In this document: positions 53,622-62,950 of the stretch, one piece after another
Numbering within the stretch: position 1 is the first letter of the stretch
Layout of the letters: every line of letters starts with the position of its first letter
From: Nocardioides panaciterrulae
Lineage (GTDB): Bacteria > Actinomycetota > Actinomycetes > Propionibacteriales > Nocardioidaceae
DNA: 64,000 nt
Direction: 5' to 3'
NCBI RefSeq assembly: GCF_013409645.1
Contig: NZ_JACCBG010000001.1
Location: 2,664,001-2,728,000 of the forward strand
Notes under the pieces: generated by a model
What the model saw: the letters and a program-made list of their open reading frames with translations, nothing else
What the model was told of the DNA's origin: nothing
Database searches by the model: none
Position numbers and translations under genes: made by a program

Positions 53622-55385
53622 TCAGCGACCCGGCAGGGACGGCAGGCCGTGGGGCAGCGAGAGGCCGGCGAACGGCTGGTCGGTCCCGGGGAACCACGAC
53701 GTGCCGGCCGAATCCACCCGCAGCACCAGGCCGACGACGACCGCGAGCAGGACCGCCAGGGCAGCCAGCCAGCGCTGCGGCGCCGCCGAGAGCGGGTGCA
53801 GGACCCGGGCCAGCGGCGAGCGCACCCGCGACGCCCCGGGCCCCAGCCACAGGGAGCCGGCGAACACCGTGCCGCCGGCGAACAGGGTGGCGGTCGGCCC
53901 GGCGGCGACCGCGTAGCAGACGAGCAGGGCGGCCAGCGCGAGGCCGAGGCTCCACAGGGCCAGCACCACGGTGCCCACGATCGAGCGGGTCAGGTGCCAG
54001 GGGGCGGCGAGCAGGAACTGGACCCCGTCGTACCACCTGCGTCCGCGCAGGCGGCGCCGGTCCCCGGCGGCGCTCGCCGCCGACGACCCGCTGCGCAGCA
54101 GCCAGGTGCCACCGAGCAGCAGGGCGGCGACCGGCCAGGGGTACGCCGCGACCGCGGCCCCGGCCGCGACCGCGCCGGTGAGGAGCAGCACCCCGCGGCG
54201 CAGCCGTTCGGGCCACGGCGCCCGCCGCGGGGCGGGCGGCCAGGCCTCCTCCTGGTCCCAGGCCTGCTGCTGGTCCCAGGCCTGCTGCGGCCGGTCGTCG
54301 TCCTGGGGCCACGCGGCCCCCTCGGCCCAGGGCTCGGCGGCGCGGTAGGCCGGGTCGCGCCACTCCCCCGGCAGCGCGCGGGTCGGCTCGTGGCCGTCGG
54401 GGTCGACGAGGGTCCCGGGGGGTTGCTCGCCGTCAACCCCGTCGGCGAACCCGCCGTCGAACCCGTCGGTCGGGCGGTCGGCGGCCTGCTGGGAGAGGGC
54501 CGCGAGCGGCACGGTCAGCGGGTCGACCGGTCGCCCCCGGTGGCCGGGGAGCCCCGGGTGTCGGCGCGTGCCGCCGTCGTCGGGGCGCAGCCAGGCGCGC
54601 AGGTCCGCCACGCTCGGCCGGAGCCCGGGGTCGGGGTCGAGCGCCTGCTCCACGACGCCGCGCAGCGGCTCCGGCAGGCCGTCGAGCCGGTGCTCGCCGC
54701 GGCGGACCCGGTCCATGATCGCCATCGTGGGCCCGCGGCCGAACGGCGCGCGTCCGGTCCCGGCGTAGGCCACGGTGGCCGCCCACGAGTGCACGTCGGA
54801 GGCGGTGGTGGCGTCGTCGCCGTAGAGGATCTCCGGCGCGAGGTAGCCCGGCGTGCCGAGCAGCCAGCCGGTGTGGGTGAGCTTCGGGTCGTCGGCGACC
54901 CGGGCCAGGCCGAAGTCGATGAGGATGGGGGTGCGGCCCTCCATCAGCACGTTGGACGGCTTGATGTCGCGGTGCAGCACCCCCGCGGCGTGCACCGTGG
55001 CGACCCCCTCGGCCAGGCAGCCGGCGAACCAGGTCAGGTCCTCGCCGGTGATCGGCCCCTCCTCCACGACGTGGTCGTGCAACGAGAGGCCGGGGACGTA
55101 GCGGGTGGCGACGTAGGGCACCTCGGCCCAGGGGTCGGCGTCGACGATCTCGGCGACCCAGCGGCTGCGGATCCGGCGCAGCGAGCCGACCTCGCGCGCG
55201 AGCCGGGCCCGGGCCTCGTCGTCGCCGACCACGTGCGGCCGCAGCACCTTCAGCGCGACCCGCTCCCCGCCGGGCCGGCGGGCGAGGTGGACCACGCCCA
55301 TGCCGCCCTCGCCGATCCGGGCGAGGAGGGTGTAGCCACCCACGCTCCGGCTCTCGGGCAGGTCGGGGCGCGGCGCGGTCGTCAC
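53622..55385 (-). CDS. Serine/threonine protein kinase with membrane tail
   Basis: 587 residues. Kinase domain 17-285: glycine loop IGEGGMGVVH, Lys46, HRD (Asp140), DFG-like DFG at Asp157, APE in YLAPEI. A Pro/Asp/Trp-rich linker and a C-terminal part with several helices (VVLALWSLGLALAALLVCYA and others) follow. Unlike PknB it has no PASTA repeats. The substrate is unknown. It lies between ilvE and cimA but is separated from cimA by its own leader. Confidence 0.92.
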   Translation of the reverse strand: MTTAPRPDLPESRSVGGYTLLARIGEGGMGVVHLARRPGGERVALKVLRPHVVGDDEARARLAREVGSLRRIRSRWVAEIVDADPWAEVPYVATRYVPGLSLHDHVVEEGPITGEDLTWFAGCLAEGVATVHAAGVLHRDIKPSNVLMEGRTPILIDFGLARVADDPKLTHTGWLLGTPGYLAPEILYGDDATTASDVHSWAATVAYAGTGRAPFGRGPTMAIMDRVRRGEHRLDGLPEPLRGVVEQALDPDPGLRPSVADLRAWLRPDDGGTRRHPGLPGHRGRPVDPLTVPLAALSQQAADRPTDGFDGGFADGVDGEQPPGTLVDPDGHEPTRALPGEWRDPAYRAAEPWAEGAAWPQDDDRPQQAWDQQQAWDQEEAWPPAPRRAPWPERLRRGVLLLTGAVAAGAAVAAYPWPVAALLLGGTWLLRSGSSAASAAGDRRRLRGRRWYDGVQFLLAAPWHLTRSIVGTVVLALWSLGLALAALLVCYAVAAGPTATLFAGGTVFAGSLWLGPGASRVRSPLARVLHPLSAAPQRWLAALAVLLAVVVGLVLRVDSAGTSWFPGTDQPFAGLSLPHGLPSLPGR

Positions 55386-55444
55386 GGACCGAGGCTACCG
55401 GGGTCGGGGGCCGGACACGGGAGTCCCGGCCCCCGCTACTGAGT

Positions 55445-56527
55445 TCAGACGATCCGGTGCATCCAGCCGAAGGCGTCCTCGGCGCGGCCGTACTGGATGT
55501 CCACGAGCGCCTGGCGCACCTTCATCGTCAGCTCGGTGCCGACCGGGGCGGGCACCTCGCCGCCCTCCCACTTCAGGCTGCCCACGGGGGTCACCACGGC
55601 GGCGGTGCCGCAGGCGAAGATCTCGGTGATCCGGCCGCTGGTCACGCCCTCGCGCCACTCGTCGATGGAGAACCGGCGCTCCTCGACCTGGTGGCCGAGC
55701 TTGCCGGCGAGCTCGATGATGCTCGAGCGGGTGATGCCCTCGAGGATGGTGCCGGTCGCCGGGGTGACGATGTGGCCGTCGTCGAAGACGAAGTACATGT
55801 TCATGCCGCCGAGCTCCTCGACGTACTTCCCCTCCTGCGCGTCGAGGAAGACCACCTGGTCGCAGCCGTGGGCGGAGGCCTCCTGCTGCGCGACCAGCGA
55901 GCTGGCGTAGTTGCCGCCGGTCTTGGCGGCGCCCATGCCGCCGCGGCCGGCGCGGGTGTACTCCTCGGTCAGCCACAGCGTGACCGGCTTGACCCCGCCC
56001 TTGAAGTAGGCGCCGGCCGGGCTGGCGATCACCATGAAGGTGACGTGCTGGCTGGGGCGCACCCCGAGGAACTTCTCGGTGGCGATCATGAACGGGCGGA
56101 CGTAGAGGCTCTTCTCGCCCGTGGAGTCCGGCACCCACCGCTGGTCGACGGCGACCAGCTCGTCGACGGCCTGCACGAAGTCGGCCTCGTCGAGCACCGG
56201 GAAGGCCAGCCGCTTGCTCGAGCGGGCCATCCGGGCGGCGTTCTCCTCCGGGCGGAACGACCAGATCGAGCCGTCCTCGTGCCGATAGGCCTTCATGCCC
56301 TCGAAGGTCTCCTGCGCGTAGTGCAGCACCGCGGTCGCCGGGTCCAGCGTCAGCGGGCCGTACGGCGTGATCCGCGCGTCGTGCCACCCCTCCGCCGGGG
56401 TCCACTCCACGGTGAACATGTGGTCGGTGAAGTACTGACCGAACCCGGGGTTGGCCAGGATCTCCGCGAGACGCGCGTCCGTGACCGGCTGGGCGTTGTG
56501 GGTGGTGCTGATCTGCATGGGAGGCAC
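55445..56527 (-). CDS. ilvE: Branched-chain amino-acid aminotransferase
   Basis: Last step of leucine, isoleucine and valine synthesis. 360 residues: EGMKAYRHEDGSIWSFRPEE, YVRPFMIA and the PLP lysine region GGMGAAKTGGNYASSL. GTG at 56527 has AGGAAGG at 9 nt; an ATG three codons later is possible. It follows leuB by 75 bp. Confidence 0.95.
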   Translation of the reverse strand: MPPMQISTTHNAQPVTDARLAEILANPGFGQYFTDHMFTVEWTPAEGWHDARITPYGPLTLDPATAVLHYAQETFEGMKAYRHEDGSIWSFRPEENAARMARSSKRLAFPVLDEADFVQAVDELVAVDQRWVPDSTGEKSLYVRPFMIATEKFLGVRPSQHVTFMVIASPAGAYFKGGVKPVTLWLTEEYTRAGRGGMGAAKTGGNYASSLVAQQEASAHGCDQVVFLDAQEGKYVEELGGMNMYFVFDDGHIVTPATGTILEGITRSSIIELAGKLGHQVEERRFSIDEWREGVTSGRITEIFACGTAAVVTPVGSLKWEGGEVPAPVGTELTMKVRQALVDIQYGRAEDAFGWMHRIV

Positions 56528-56602
56528 GTTAGCCGACCTTCCTGCCGGCGGCGCCGGCGGACGTGGTGGGATCCCCGGCAGCCCGGGGATCCCGGCGCGG
56601 TC

Positions 56603-57703
56603 TCAGCCGCCGACCCGCGCGGCCACGGCGTCGCCGATCTCGGCCGTGCGCCGGGTGGCGCCCGGGGTGCGCTCGGCGAGGTCGGCCACGACCGCACGCT
56701 CGACGGCGGCCGCGGCGTCGGCGTACCCGAGGTGGTCGAGCAGCAACGACGCCGAGAGGATCGCGGCGGTGGGGTCGGCCTTCTGCTGACCCGCGATGTC
56801 CGGCGCGGAGCCGTGCACGGGCTCGAACATCGAGGGCGCGGTGCGGTCGGGGTTGATGTTGCCCGACGCGGCCAGCCCGATGCCGCCGGTGATCGCGGCG
56901 GCCAGGTCGGTGAGGATGTCGCCGAAGAGGTTGTCGGTGACGATCACGTCGAAGCGCCGCGGGTCGGTGGCGAGGAAGATCGTCGCGGCGTCCACGTGCA
57001 GGTAGTCCACGGCCACCTCGGGGAACTCGCGCCCGACCTCGTCGACCAGCCGGCTCCAGACCTTGCCGGCGTTGACCAGCACGTTGGTCTTGTGGACCAG
57101 CGTCAGCTTCCGGCGCGGCCGGCGCCGGGCCCGGGCGAACGCGTCGCGCACCACCCGCTCGACGCCGTACGCCGTGTTGAGCGAGACCTCGGTCGCCACC
57201 TCGTGGGGGGTGCCGACCCGGACCGCGCCGCCGTTGCCGGTGTAGGGGCCCTCGGTGCCCTCGCGGACGACCACGAAGTCGACCTCGCCGGGGTGCCCCG
57301 TGATCTCGGGACGGAGCGGCGAGACCGCGCCCGGGAAGATCCGGGAGGGGCGCAGGTTGACGTAGTGGTCGAGCTCGAAGCGCAGCCGCAGCAGCAGCCC
57401 GCGCTCGAGGATGCCGGGCGGCAGGTTCGGGTCGCCGGGCCGGCCGCCGACGGCGCCGAGCAGGATCGCGTCCTGGCCGCGGACCTCCTCGAGCACCGAG
57501 TCGGGCAGCACCTCACCGGTCGCGAGGTAGCGCTCAGCGCCGAGGTCGTAGCGGGTGGGCTCGAACTTGACCCCGGCCGGCGCCGCGGCCTCGAGGACCT
57601 TCAGGGCCTCCGCGGTCACCTCCGGCCCGATCCCGTCTCCGGGGATGACGGCGAGGCGGACGGTGCCCGAGGCGGCGGCGACGGCCGGGGTCGTGTCAGT
57701 CAT
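56603..57703 (-). CDS. leuB: 3-isopropylmalate dehydrogenase
   Basis: Oxidises 3-isopropylmalate in leucine synthesis and also 3-methylmalate in the CimA route. 366 residues: [54 protein letters not shown] and [12 protein letters not shown]. It is preceded by a conserved micro-ORF ten bases away. Confidence 0.96.
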   Translation of the reverse strand: MTDTTPAVAAASGTVRLAVIPGDGIGPEVTAEALKVLEAAAPAGVKFEPTRYDLGAERYLATGEVLPDSVLEEVRGQDAILLGAVGGRPGDPNLPPGILERGLLLRLRFELDHYVNLRPSRIFPGAVSPLRPEITGHPGEVDFVVVREGTEGPYTGNGGAVRVGTPHEVATEVSLNTAYGVERVVRDAFARARRRPRRKLTLVHKTNVLVNAGKVWSRLVDEVGREFPEVAVDYLHVDAATIFLATDPRRFDVIVTDNLFGDILTDLAAAITGGIGLAASGNINPDRTAPSMFEPVHGSAPDIAGQQKADPTAAILSASLLLDHLGYADAAAAVERAVVADLAERTPGATRRTAEIGDAVAARVGG

Positions 57704-57713
57704 GCCCGGAACG

Positions 57714-57851
57714 TTAGTTGTCCTCGGGGCGGAACCCGCCGTTGTCCCGCAGGTCGAGCGAGGCCTGGACGGCGGCCGTGGTGTTCTCGGCGCTGCGGGG
57801 GTTCTCCGGGTGGTGGCTGGCCGGTCCCCAGTCGGGGTACATGTCGTACAT
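57714..57851 (-). CDS. Small acidic protein directly upstream of leuB
   Basis: 45 codons, [20 protein letters not shown] then a charged Asn/Asp tail ending GFRPEDN. It starts from ATG at 57851 after GAAGAGACAAGCG and ends ten bases before leuB. The MYDMYP-WGP start recurs in actinobacteria next to amino-acid genes (recollection, not searched). Whether it is a real product or a coupling ORF is open. Confidence 0.6.
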   Translation of the reverse strand: MYDMYPDWGPASHHPENPRSAENTTAAVQASLDLRDNGGFRPEDN

Positions 57852-58027
57852 CGCTTGTCTCTTCTCTGGTGTCTCGTGGTCGGTCGGGAATGACTCGGGA
57901 ATGACGAGGCCTCGCGTGGCGATGAGGGTCGTCCCACGGATCGCGTGAGAGAGCTGAGCCGGATGCGGGTCGCACAGGATCGCTGTCGCGCTGCTGGCGT
58001 ACCGCCGCGGAGGTCTTCGGTTCCGGT

Positions 58028-58047
58028 CGGCCCGGGGTACCGGGCCG
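58028..58047 (-). promoter_or_regulatory. GC-rich hairpin in the leuB leader
   Basis: CGGCCCGG and CCGGGCCG, an 8-bp perfect stem with a four-base loop, about 60 nt downstream of the candidate leader peptide stop. No T-run follows. Confidence 0.45.
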
Positions 58048-58104
58048 GAAGGCCGGGGATGGGGGCCGCTCACGCCGAACTCCGCGACGAGGTGGCCCTA
58101 CCGA

Positions 58105-58149
58105 TCAGGCCTCGCCGCGGCTTTCGATGAGTACGAAGACGCTCCGCAT
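58105..58149 (-). CDS. Candidate leader peptide of the leuB/ilvE operon
   Basis: 14 codons, MRSVFVLIESRGEA, then TGA. It has a V-F-V-L-I run of branched-chain residues, typical of actinobacterial ilv/leu leaders. It lies 254 nt upstream of the micro-ORF. The ribosome site is only moderate. Confidence 0.4.
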   Translation of the reverse strand: MRSVFVLIESRGEA

Positions 58150-58249
58150 GGTGCGTCCACGGTACGACGGGGGCCGGGGACGTGACACGCGATTTCCGTC
58201 AACTGCTCACGATGCGAGACGACGCGACCAGGATGAGAGACTCCTCGAC

Positions 58250-58816
58250 ATGTCCGCTCCCCCCGACCTGCCCGAGATCGTCGCGCGCGCGTTCGCGGTC
58301 TCCCGCACCGCCGGCTACGTGTCGTTCTGCCGCAACGAGACCGGCCGTCTGCTCGCGACGCTGGCGGCGACCCGGAGCGGCACGATGGCGGAGTTCGGCA
58401 CCGGCTGCGGCGTCGGCACCGCCTGGCTGCGCTCGGGGCTGCGCGGCGACGCGCGGATCCTCACCGCCGAGCTCGACGACCGGCTGGCCGGCGCCGCCGC
58501 GAAGATCTTCGTCGACGACCCGCAGGTCGAGGTGCTCTCCGCCGACTGGTCGACGCTGCTCGACAAGGGCCCGTTCTCGCTGCTCTTCCTCGACTCCGGG
58601 GAGCCCACGCAGGTGGGTGTCGACGCGATCGCCGACCTGGTCGAGGAGGGCGGCCTGGTCGTGCTCGACGACTTCGTCCCCTGCGAGATGTGGCCACCGA
58701 TCACCGGCGGCCGGGTGGACAGCCTGCGCGAGCAGTGGCTGACCGACGAGCGGTTCACCGCCGTGGAGGTCATGGTCGCCCCGGACGCCTCCACGATCCT
58801 CGCCACCCGGCGCTGA
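58250..58816 (+). CDS. SAM-dependent methyltransferase (O-methyltransferase-like)
   Basis: 188 residues: SAM-binding loop EFGTGCGVGTAWL, the acidic ILTAELD, and LLFLDSGEPTQVG. Substrate unknown. ATG at 58250 is preferred over an upstream ATG (58127) because the earlier frame is low complexity and overlaps the antisense leader. Confidence 0.82.
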   Translation: MSAPPDLPEIVARAFAVSRTAGYVSFCRNETGRLLATLAATRSGTMAEFGTGCGVGTAWLRSGLRGDARILTAELDDRLAGAAAKIFVDDPQVEVLSADWSTLLDKGPFSLLFLDSGEPTQVGVDAIADLVEEGGLVVLDDFVPCEMWPPITGGRVDSLREQWLTDERFTAVEVMVAPDASTILATRR

Positions 58817-58879
58817 GTCACCCGAGGCTGGCCGACCAGGGCCGGGCCGACCGGCGTTGAGCCGCCGCCGGGCCGGACC

Positions 58880-59599
58880 TCAGCGGTGGAGCGGGACGAT
58901 CCACCGGGGCAGCCAGCGCTGGGTCAGCGGCCCGACGGTGAACGCGAACAGCACGGTGCCGACCCCGGCCACGCCCCCGAGCAGCAGGCCGACCAGCACG
59001 ACCGCGACCTCCAGCAGCGTGCGGACCAGGCGCAGCGAGAGGCCGGTGCGCCGGTGCAGCCCCGTCATCAGCCCGTCGCGCGGACCGCGGCCGAACTGGG
59101 CGCCGATGTACATCGCGCCGGCGAGCCCGCAGAGCGCGATGCCGCCGAGCATCAGTGCGACCCGCAGCACCGGCTCCTGGGGCTGGCCGAGGATCCGGAG
59201 GGCCAGGTCGGCGGAGAACCCGACCACCACCGCGTTGGAGACGGTGCCGATGCCGGGCACCTCGCGGAGCGGGATCCAGGCCAGGAGCACCACGAAGCTC
59301 ATCACCACCACGGCCTGGCCCAGGCTCAGCGGCACGTGCCGGATCAGCCCGGAGTGCAGCACGTCCCAGGGCGCCAGGCCCAGGTCGCCCGCCACCATCA
59401 TCGCGATGGAGACGCCGTAGAGCACCAGCCCGACGTAGAGCTGCGGCAGCCGCCGGCCGAGGCGGCCGGCACGCAGCTGGGCGATCGGGCCGAGCTCGGC
59501 CAGCACGATCGGGCCGGACGGCGCGGTCGGGCCGCACGACGCGGCGGCGGGCGCGGCGGCGGGCGTGGTCGGGTCGGCGGAGCGGGCGGTCGAGGTCAC
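58880..59599 (-). CDS. YczE/YitT-family membrane protein
   Basis: 239 residues. Five helices with the YczE-type blocks GLVLYGVSIAMMVAGDLGLA, PWDVLHSGL and GPRDGLMTGLHRRTG. GTG at 59599. Divergent from a MocR-type regulator, the pairing known from yczE/yczR systems. Transport or sensory function is unproven. Confidence 0.85.
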   Translation of the reverse strand: MTSTARSADPTTPAAAPAAASCGPTAPSGPIVLAELGPIAQLRAGRLGRRLPQLYVGLVLYGVSIAMMVAGDLGLAPWDVLHSGLIRHVPLSLGQAVVVMSFVVLLAWIPLREVPGIGTVSNAVVVGFSADLALRILGQPQEPVLRVALMLGGIALCGLAGAMYIGAQFGRGPRDGLMTGLHRRTGLSLRLVRTLLEVAVVLVGLLLGGVAGVGTVLFAFTVGPLTQRWLPRWIVPLHR

Positions 59600-59618
59600 C
59601 GGACCATCGTCCCGGCCG

Positions 59619-59643
59619 ATTGGCCTTCTCCTCAATAGCCAAT
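59619..59643. promoter_or_regulatory. Candidate MocR operator between yczE and the regulator
   Basis: ATTGGC (59619-59624) and GCCAAT (59638-59643) form an inverted repeat with a 13-bp spacer in the short gap between the divergent starts. The pairing with MocR is inferred. Confidence 0.45.
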
Positions 59644-59661
59644 TGTGGAACAGTGGCCTGC

Positions 59662-61125
59662 ATGAGCCAGTCCACCGTGAGCGCGACGCGAGTCGCCGCC
59701 CTGATCGGCGACTTCGACCGCAGCCCCGCCTACGCCGGCCTCGCCGAGGCACTCACGCTCCTGATCGGCGACGGCCGGATCGGGCTCGGCGCCCGGCTGC
59801 CCAGCGAGCGGGAGCTGACCGAGGCGCTCGGGGTCTCCCGGACCACGGTGACCCGGGCCTACGCCGCGCTGCGGGAGACCGGGTACGCCGAGGCCCGGCA
59901 GGGCTCGGGCACCTACACGACGGTGCCGGGCGGCCGGGCCCGCGCCCACGACCGGGCCCTGCTCCCCCGGCCCGGCGACCAGGACGCGATCGACCTGAAC
60001 TGCGCCGCGGCCTCCGCCCCGCCCGGCCTCGCCACGGCGTACGCCGAGGCCGCCGCCGAGCTGCCCGCCTACCTGGGCGGGCACGGCTACTTCCCGGCCG
60101 GGCTGCCGCAGCTGCAGGCCGCCATCGCCGCGACCTACGACGCCCGCGGGCTGCCGACCGACCCCTCGCAGGTCATGGTCACCCCGGGGGCGCTGAGCGC
60201 GACCTCGGTGGTGGCCCAGGCGTGCAGCGGCCCCGGCCAGCGGGTGCTGGTCGAGTCGCCGGTCTACCCCAACGCGACCGAGGCGATCCGGCACGCCGGG
60301 GCCCGGCTGGTGGTCAGCGAGGTGGACCCGACCGGCTGGGACCTCGCCGCGGTCGCGGACACGCTGCGCCGGACGCGGCCCCGGCTGGCGTACCTGATCC
60401 CCGACTTCCAGAACCCGACCGGGCACCTGATGTCCGACGTGCAGCGCGAGCAGTACGCCGCGCACCTGCGACGCTCGGGCACGACCGCGGTCGTCGACGA
60501 GGCCCACCAGGCGCTGGCGCTGGACGGGCGGCCGATGCCGCGGCCGTTCGCGGCCCACGCCCCCGACGCGATCACGATCGGCAGCGCCAGCAAGACCTTC
60601 TGGGGCGGGCTGCGGCTGGGGTGGATCCGGGCGCCGCACGAGCGGATGGAGCAGCTGACCGAGGCCCGGGTCTCCCTCGACCTCGGGACGCCGGTGATGG
60701 AGCAGCTGGTGCTGGCGCGGCTGCTGGCCGACCCCGCCCAGGTGCTGGCCGAGCACCGGGCGCGCCTGCGCGAGCAGCGCGACGCGCTGGTGCGCCGGGT
60801 CGCCGGGGCGCTGCCGGAGTGGCGCTTCGTCGTCCCCGGCGGCGGCCTCGCGCTGTGGTGCGAGCTCCCCGGCCCGCTCGGCACCGCGCTGGCCACCGAG
60901 GCCGAGCGGCACGGGGTGATCGTCGCGCCGGGTCCGGTCTTCGCCGCCGAGGGTGGCCTCGACCGGTTCGTGCGGATCCCCTGGACCCGGCCGGTCGCCG
61001 AGCTGGAGACCGCCGTGGACCGGCTGGCGACCGCCTGGGCGGTCGTCCGGGGCCGCGCCGGCGGCCCCTCCCGCGGCGCCGGACGCGGGTCCGGCCGGGG
61101 GTCGGGCCGGGTGATGGTCGCCTGA
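59662..61125 (+). CDS. MocR-type (GntR + aminotransferase-fold) regulator
   Basis: 487 residues. GntR winged helix (ARLPSERELTEALGVSRTTV) followed by a fold-type I PLP domain (IPDFQNPTGHLMSD; PLP-lysine-like SASKTFWGG). Likely controls the divergent yczE, as in YczR. The PLP ligand is inferred from the fold. ATG at 59662. Confidence 0.9.
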   Translation: MSQSTVSATRVAALIGDFDRSPAYAGLAEALTLLIGDGRIGLGARLPSERELTEALGVSRTTVTRAYAALRETGYAEARQGSGTYTTVPGGRARAHDRALLPRPGDQDAIDLNCAAASAPPGLATAYAEAAAELPAYLGGHGYFPAGLPQLQAAIAATYDARGLPTDPSQVMVTPGALSATSVVAQACSGPGQRVLVESPVYPNATEAIRHAGARLVVSEVDPTGWDLAAVADTLRRTRPRLAYLIPDFQNPTGHLMSDVQREQYAAHLRRSGTTAVVDEAHQALALDGRPMPRPFAAHAPDAITIGSASKTFWGGLRLGWIRAPHERMEQLTEARVSLDLGTPVMEQLVLARLLADPAQVLAEHRARLREQRDALVRRVAGALPEWRFVVPGGGLALWCELPGPLGTALATEAERHGVIVAPGPVFAAEGGLDRFVRIPWTRPVAELETAVDRLATAWAVVRGRAGGPSRGAGRGSGRGSGRVMVA

Positions 61126-61175
61126 CCGCTCGCGCGGTCGGCGGCGATCCGGCCCCGGTCGGGGGCGGGGCTCGG

Positions 61176-62762
61176 TCAGGCCAGGTCGACCGCGCGCACC
61201 GAGGTGGCGTCCATCGCGTGCTGGATCTCGACCAGCGCCTCGGCGGGGATCCGGGAGTCCACGGAGAGCACCACCAGCGCCCGGCCGCCGGCGCTGTCGC
61301 GGACCACCTGCATGCCGGCGATGTTGACCCCGGCGTCGCCGAGGATGCCGCCCACGGTGCCGACCATCCCGGGCCGGTCGCCGTAGCTGAAGAACGCCAG
61401 GTGCTCGGTCGGCTCGATGTCGACGTCGAAGCCGTTGACCTCGACCAGCCGCTCCTTGTGGGCCAGGCCGATCAGGGTGCCGCCCACCGACACCTGGGAG
61501 CCGTCCGCGAGCGTGCCGCGCAGCGTGATCAGGTTGCGGTGGTCGGGGCTCTCCGGCTCGGTCACCAGGCGTACGGCGCAGCCGCGCTCGGCGGCCAGCA
61601 GCGGCGCGTTCACGTAGGACACCTGCTCGCCGACGATGTCGGTGAACAGCCCCTTCAGCGCGGCCAGCTCGAGCACCTTCACGTCGAAGTCGGCGATCTC
61701 GCCGCGCACCTCGACGTCGAGCTGCTGGCAGACCTCCCCGGCCAGCCCGGTGAAGATCCGCCCGAGCTTCTCGGTGAGCGGGATGCCGGGCCGCACGTCC
61801 TCGGCGATCACCCCGCCCTGCACGTTGACCGCGTCGGGCACCAGCTCGCCCTCCAGGGCCAGCCGCACCGAGCGCGCCACGGCCAGCCCGGCCTTCTCCT
61901 GGGCCTCGTCGGTCGAGGCCCCCAGGTGCGGGGTCGCCACCACGTTGTCGAGCTCGAGCAGCGGGCTGTCGGTGCTCGGCTCGCGGGCGAAGACGTCCAG
62001 CCCGGCGCCGGCCACCCGGCCCTCCTTGAGCGCGGCGTAGAGCGCCTCCTCGTCGACGATCCCGCCGCGGGCGGCGTTGACGAGCACCAGCGACGGCTTG
62101 ACCCGGGCCAGCTGCTCGGCCCCGATCAGGCCGACGGTCTCCGGCGTGCGCGGCAGGTGCACGGACATGAAGTCCGCCTGCGCCAGCAGCGTGTCCAGGT
62201 CGACGAGCCGGACGCCCAGCTGCGCCGCCCGGCCGGCCTGGACGTAGGGGTCGTAGGCGAGCAGCTGCATCCCGAACGCCGCCAGCCGCTGCGCCACGAG
62301 CACGCCGATCCGGCCGAGCCCGACGATGCCCACGGTCTTGCCGTAGAGCTCGGTCCCCGTGTAGCGCGACCGCTGCCACTCCCCCTTCCGCAGCGACTGG
62401 TGGGCGGCGGAGAGGTGCCGGGCCGCGGCCAGCATCAACCCGACGGCCAGCTCGGCGGCGGAGACGATGTTGGAGGTCGGCGCGTTCACCACCATCACCC
62501 CGGCCTGGGTGGCGGCGCGCACGTCGACGTTGTCGAGCCCGACCCCGGCGCGGGCGACCACCTTCAGCCGCGGCGCCGCGGCCAGCGCCTCGGCGTCGAT
62601 CCGGGTGGCCGAGCGCACCAGCACCGCCTCGGCGTCTGGGAGCGCGGCCAGCAGCGCGCCGCGGTCGGCGCCGTCGCAGGTGCGGATGTCGAAGTCCGGC
62701 CCGAGGGCGTCGACCGTGGCGGGACTCAGCTCTTCGGCGAGCAGTACGACGGGCTTGGTCAC
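61176..62762 (-). CDS. serA: D-3-phosphoglycerate dehydrogenase
   Basis: First step of serine synthesis. 528 residues: Rossmann GIVGLGRIGVLVAQRL, catalytic VNAARGGIVDEEAL and PHLGASTDEAQEKA, then an intervening domain and a C-terminal ACT domain (FFSYGDRPGMVGTVGGIL) for serine feedback. GTG at 62762. Confidence 0.95.
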   Translation of the reverse strand: MTKPVVLLAEELSPATVDALGPDFDIRTCDGADRGALLAALPDAEAVLVRSATRIDAEALAAAPRLKVVARAGVGLDNVDVRAATQAGVMVVNAPTSNIVSAAELAVGLMLAAARHLSAAHQSLRKGEWQRSRYTGTELYGKTVGIVGLGRIGVLVAQRLAAFGMQLLAYDPYVQAGRAAQLGVRLVDLDTLLAQADFMSVHLPRTPETVGLIGAEQLARVKPSLVLVNAARGGIVDEEALYAALKEGRVAGAGLDVFAREPSTDSPLLELDNVVATPHLGASTDEAQEKAGLAVARSVRLALEGELVPDAVNVQGGVIAEDVRPGIPLTEKLGRIFTGLAGEVCQQLDVEVRGEIADFDVKVLELAALKGLFTDIVGEQVSYVNAPLLAAERGCAVRLVTEPESPDHRNLITLRGTLADGSQVSVGGTLIGLAHKERLVEVNGFDVDIEPTEHLAFFSYGDRPGMVGTVGGILGDAGVNIAGMQVVRDSAGGRALVVLSVDSRIPAEALVEIQHAMDATSVRAVDLA

Positions 62763-62950
62763 AGCGGGTCCTCGTGCGGGGTGCCGGCAGGGACGCACGA
62801 CGCTGTGCGGTCTCCCACCCTACCCGAGCGGGCCGGCGAAAATGGCTGTGTCGGTGACCGGGACGGTCGGTAGGGTGGCGGCGTGGACCTCGCCTGATCG
62901 CCCTGCCCCACCCGCCCCCGCGGGACCGAACCGATCAGCTCCGGAGCAGC
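62763..62950. promoter_or_regulatory. Divergent promoter region between serA and ABC-F gene
   Basis: Two copies of TAGGGT face outward, at 62817-62822 (minus) and 62871-62876 (plus), each resembling a -10 hexamer. Downstream of the plus copy, GTG GAC CTC GCC TGA (62883-62897) would start seven bases after the hexamer, so a leaderless four-codon ORF is possible. -35 hexamers are poor. Confidence 0.4.

Larger units (their letters stand above)
57852..58249. other. Intergenic region upstream of leuB
   Basis: 398 bp between the micro-ORF and the divergent methyltransferase. It holds the candidate leader peptide (58105-58149) and its hairpin (58028-58047). No other coding or repeat signal was seen. 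Confidence 0.5.

Noticed and set aside
59565..62873. Very long plus-strand frame (1102 codons) across mocR and serA
   Set aside because: Low-complexity Arg/Gly/Ala/Asp shadow of two well-defined genes.
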